Origin: Lineus longissimus
Taxonomy: Eukaryota > Nemertea > Pilidiophora > Heteronemertea > Lineidae
Direction: 5' to 3'
Length of the DNA: 64,000 nt
Assembly (NCBI RefSeq): GCF_910592395.1
Contig: NC_088326.1
Location: forward strand, 2,051,001-2,115,000
A program made the translations under genes and the position numbers. The first letter of the stretch is position 1, and every line of letters begins with the position of its first letter. A model generated the notes under the pieces. That model had not been told where the DNA came from. It worked only from the letters and a program-made list of their open reading frames with translations, and ran no database searches. Below are positions 63,101-64,000 of this stretch, piece by piece.

Positions 63101-64000
63101 TAAAAAAAGGTTTCAAACGCCACGATTTCAAGATTGAAAAGTAGAATCAATTGGAATTCCCATCCAATCGAACTGCTAGAGAAAGCATCGCCAAACAGAC
63201 GTTCAAGGTCAAGGTTAGCATATAATGGTTTGACTTCCGTTTTGATAATAATCCCTTTAGGATGTATAAAGTGGTAATATTGCATCATTTGTCATCATCC
63301 TCACCACCGTCAAAAACTGATCATGATAGAAAACTGGCCTTGGCCCAGTGACCTTTCAAGGTCATTATTAGCCAATCAACAATTAACGCCTGCACGGTCG
63401 GGTAGGACAGCTAGAGCAGAAGATAAATAGGATAGGTTCAAACTGGTGCACACTTCACAAGCTTGATTAGGTCCATTAGCCGATCGGCCAAGCAGGAGAC
63501 ATACTGGTACTTTAAGGGACAATTTCAAAATATCTTTAAGCCGCAAAATGAAAAATCATGGCTAGTCATTTCATCTCTATTTTACCTCTTGGCTGCAACT
63601 CGAAAAAGTTGAACGAAATCCCACAGCGTTCAACATAACTGCGTCGACAGTTTTTTTATGTAATTCAGTTATGACATGCTGAAATCACAGTTTCATGAAT
63701 GCCATTTTACAATATCAAAAAAATGAAATTATGAAGGCAGTGATACCACATTTTCGTCTTTTTAAAAGGGAAGGGGGTCCAGAGGAAAACGAAGAGATTT
63801 CAACATTTGTAGCGTTAAGATAATTTGAGTATGCTCCTTACCACCTCATCGGTTTGTAGGTAAGTCACCGTGATAATGAACAGTCCTGCAGTCATTAGCC
63901 CTGGCCATCATATCCTACGGGTGATATAATTATATCCATTTCCACTTCGTTAGTCAGCCATGACAGGTGACCGCCCTATCGTAGGATTGGCGTGCACTGG
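57173..64000. other. no supported gene
   Basis: AT-rich sequence with only short unrecognisable frames. Points of note: clustered TCATGTGAC E-box/M-box motifs at 59220-59260, a pair of TGACGTCA-type sites at about 61863 and 61893, and a minus-strand frame at 62587-62324 that lacks a convincing domain. Probably intron or intergenic DNA of the gene whose exons are at 57.0 and 52.9 kb. Confidence 0.3.

Noticed and set aside
1-64000. CRISPR arrays, operons, rRNA genes, prophage
   Set aside because: The window is eukaryotic; direct repeats here are minisatellites or transposon units and no spacer-repeat pattern exists.

Overview
This is a eukaryotic, bilaterian-animal window: genes are split by GT-AG introns, intergenic DNA is AT-rich, and short non-autonomous transposons are common. 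The gene set (an SI-CLP/CHID1-type chitinase-like protein, a ZNF395/SLC2A4RG-type zinc-finger factor, a secreted CULT-domain protein, NADPH-dependent FMN-reductase-like flavoproteins, a CYP2-clan P450) fits a marine invertebrate such as a lophotrochozoan or basal deuterostome. I cannot name the species. Gene models were built by hand from reading frame, splice sites and matching intron phase.

Layout. 0.8-1.7 kb (+): an unrecognised membrane protein with repeated Cys-Pro motifs. 2.4-7.7 kb (-): a complete ten-exon CHID1 homologue whose introns hold two TTAA-flanked MITEs, a 371-bp inverted-terminal element and a 20-bp minisatellite. 8.1-10.3 kb: a region bounded by inverted repeats that contains an open terminal exon of an unknown minus-strand gene. 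11.2-12.2 kb: a TA-flanked pogo/Tigger-like non-autonomous element. 15.2-24.2 kb (-): a complete seven-exon ZNF395-like gene. 24.9-27.0 kb (+): a complete six-exon secreted CULT protein, head-to-head with the ZNF395-like gene. 29.2-33.2 kb (-): two tandem three-exon FMN-reductase-like genes with identical intron phases; the second carries a perfect-TIR transposon at a splice donor. 34.3-35.1 kb (+): a small secreted cationic eight-cysteine peptide, convergent with a complete five-exon cytochrome P450 (35.4-39.0 kb, -).

From 39.3 kb on, the window is gene-poor. It holds a LINE 3' remnant with an (ATG)n tail, several MITEs and tandem repeats, and two minus-strand exons (57.0 and 52.9 kb) of the same phase class that probably belong to one large gene extending beyond the window.

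The two flavoprotein genes and the P450 could form a local redox/xenobiotic group, but no shared regulation is visible. The most noteworthy items are the secreted CULT protein with an intact tri-tryptophan cage, the eight-cysteine peptide, the Cys-Pro repeat protein, the transposon that duplicated a splice donor, and the inverted copy of the CHID1 5' region inside its own intron.
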